From assembly GCF_001316435.1 (NCBI RefSeq), contig NZ_JXLL01000002.1, forward strand, positions 62,001 through 126,000: 64,000 nucleotides of DNA. The letters run 5' to 3'. Origin of the DNA: Caloranaerobacter sp. TR13. Lineage in GTDB: Bacteria > Bacillota > Clostridia > Tissierellales > Thermohalobacteraceae. The position numbers were made by a program, and so were the translations under genes. Shown here one piece after another: positions 63,432 to 64,000 of the stretch; within the stretch, counting starts at the first letter, position 1; each line of letters begins with the position of its first letter. The notes under the pieces are model-generated. The model ran no database searches, was not told where the DNA came from, and worked only from the letters and a program-made list of their open reading frames with translations.

Positions 63432-64000
63432 ATGAAAAAATTTCTAAGCTTCTTACTTATTGCTGTACTAGTGTTCTCACTAGTAGGATGTGGCGCTAAA
63501 CAAGAGCCAGTACAAAACAATAACCAAAATGAGACAAGCCAAGAAAATACTTCACAAGAGAATACTTCACAAGAACTAACTCCTGAACCAGGTGCAAAAT
63601 TAGTTGTTTGGGAGAGTGAAGGTTCAGAATCAGAATGGATACAATATGTAGCTAAAAAGTTTACTGAAAAGTATGGTGTAGAAGTTACTTATGAAGCAGT
63701 TTCTAATGTTGATGCAAAAAATAAATTAGCTACTGATGGACCTGCAGGTGTGGGTGCTGACGTATTTGTTGCTCCTCACGACCATACTGGAGAATTAGTA
63801 GCTTCAGGTTTAGTACAGCCTAATGATATAACTGCTGATAGAGTGAAAAACGATTTCATGAAGGCAGCCGCAGATGGTGTTTCTTTTGAAGGACAAGTAT
63901 ACGGTTATCCATTAGCTATAGAAACTTATGCTTTATTCTATAATAAAGATATAATTTCAAAAGCACCTGAAACTTATGAAGAGATTATAGAGTTTGCAAA
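63432..64000 (+). CDS. Maltose/maltodextrin-binding lipoprotein (3' partial)
   Basis: Runs off the window end after 189 codons. Signal peptide with lipobox LVGC (Cys 20), a Gln/Asn/Ser/Glu-rich linker, then the MalE-type binding fold: KLVVWESEGSESEWIQYVAK, DGPAGVGADVFVAPHDHTGE, GQVYGYPLAIETYALFYNK. GPAGVGADVFVAPHD is characteristic of maltodextrin-binding proteins. It serves a CUT1 importer whose permeases should follow. GAAGGGGG precedes the ATG. Confidence 0.93.
   Translation, partial: MKKFLSFLLIAVLVFSLVGCGAKQEPVQNNNQNETSQENTSQENTSQELTPEPGAKLVVWESEGSESEWIQYVAKKFTEKYGVEVTYEAVSNVDAKNKLATDGPAGVGADVFVAPHDHTGELVASGLVQPNDITADRVKNDFMKAAADGVSFEGQVYGYPLAIETYALFYNKDIISKAPETYEEIIEFA

Noticed and set aside
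1-64000. tRNA, rRNA and tmRNA genes
   Set aside because: No recognisable T-loop, acceptor-stem or rRNA signature was seen by eye; absence is not proven without a covariance search.

Overview
The window is AT-rich, with Clostridia-type features throughout: strong Shine-Dalgarno sites, short intergenic gaps, TTG and GTG starts, and many T-tailed hairpin terminators. A bacteriohemerythrin and a rubredoxin-like mini-protein suggest an anaerobe. The overall look is of an anaerobic, possibly thermophilic Clostridia/Tissierellia-like Firmicute chromosome. That placement is inference; no rRNA or tRNA gene lies in the window to settle it.

Left part (1-9.5 kb). The end of an HD-GYP/PilZ c-di-GMP phosphodiesterase and a chemoreceptor are followed by a heterodimeric multidrug ABC exporter. 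The exporter has a 35-codon leader ORF and alternative hairpins upstream, which looks like ribosome-mediated attenuation of the BmrB-BmrCD kind. Then come a DegV fatty-acid-binding protein, an MFS transporter and a repeat-built coiled-coil protein. At 9.6-17.7 kb is a complete Wadjet (JetABCD) anti-plasmid locus of the DUF2397/DUF2398/SMC/DUF2399 kind.

Sugar region (18.3-31.2 kb). A LacI regulator, a CUT1 ABC importer (binding protein, two permeases, ATPase), a GT4 glycosyltransferase, a GH130, a GH38 alpha-mannosidase and a GH13 enzyme form one apparent regulon for a mannose- and glucose-containing oligosaccharide or solute. The GH13 enzyme has Gln in place of its acid/base Glu. The decayed remains of another gene follow. 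Next come a DUF134/DUF5320 pair, an EamA transporter, an XRE-TPR regulator, a cation/proton antiporter with a PII-like protein and a coupled 40-aa membrane peptide, and a cytosolic Rossmann-MCP fusion receptor.

Defence island (37.8-52.2 kb). It opens with a solitary type I-B-like CRISPR repeat and a dead transposase, and closes with an IstB remnant, a serine-recombinase remnant and a REP-like palindrome. Inside are a self-contained pair (an RpoD-like sigma factor followed by a 1060-aa RecQ-like helicase), a type I restriction-modification operon with an extra half-size HsdS and a YgjP-type metallopeptidase, and a protein with an Mrr-like QxK nuclease motif. The sigma-helicase pair is my best candidate for an undescribed system.

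Right part (52.3-64 kb). Two small membrane proteins precede a large alkaline-phosphatase-fold membrane protein. HelD, an MFS transporter, a homodimeric ABC exporter, the rubredoxin-like peptide and bacteriohemerythrin follow. The window ends in a maltodextrin locus: a GH13_20 neopullulanase-type enzyme and the start of a sugar-binding lipoprotein, each with a consensus promoter overlaid by the same LacI-type operator.
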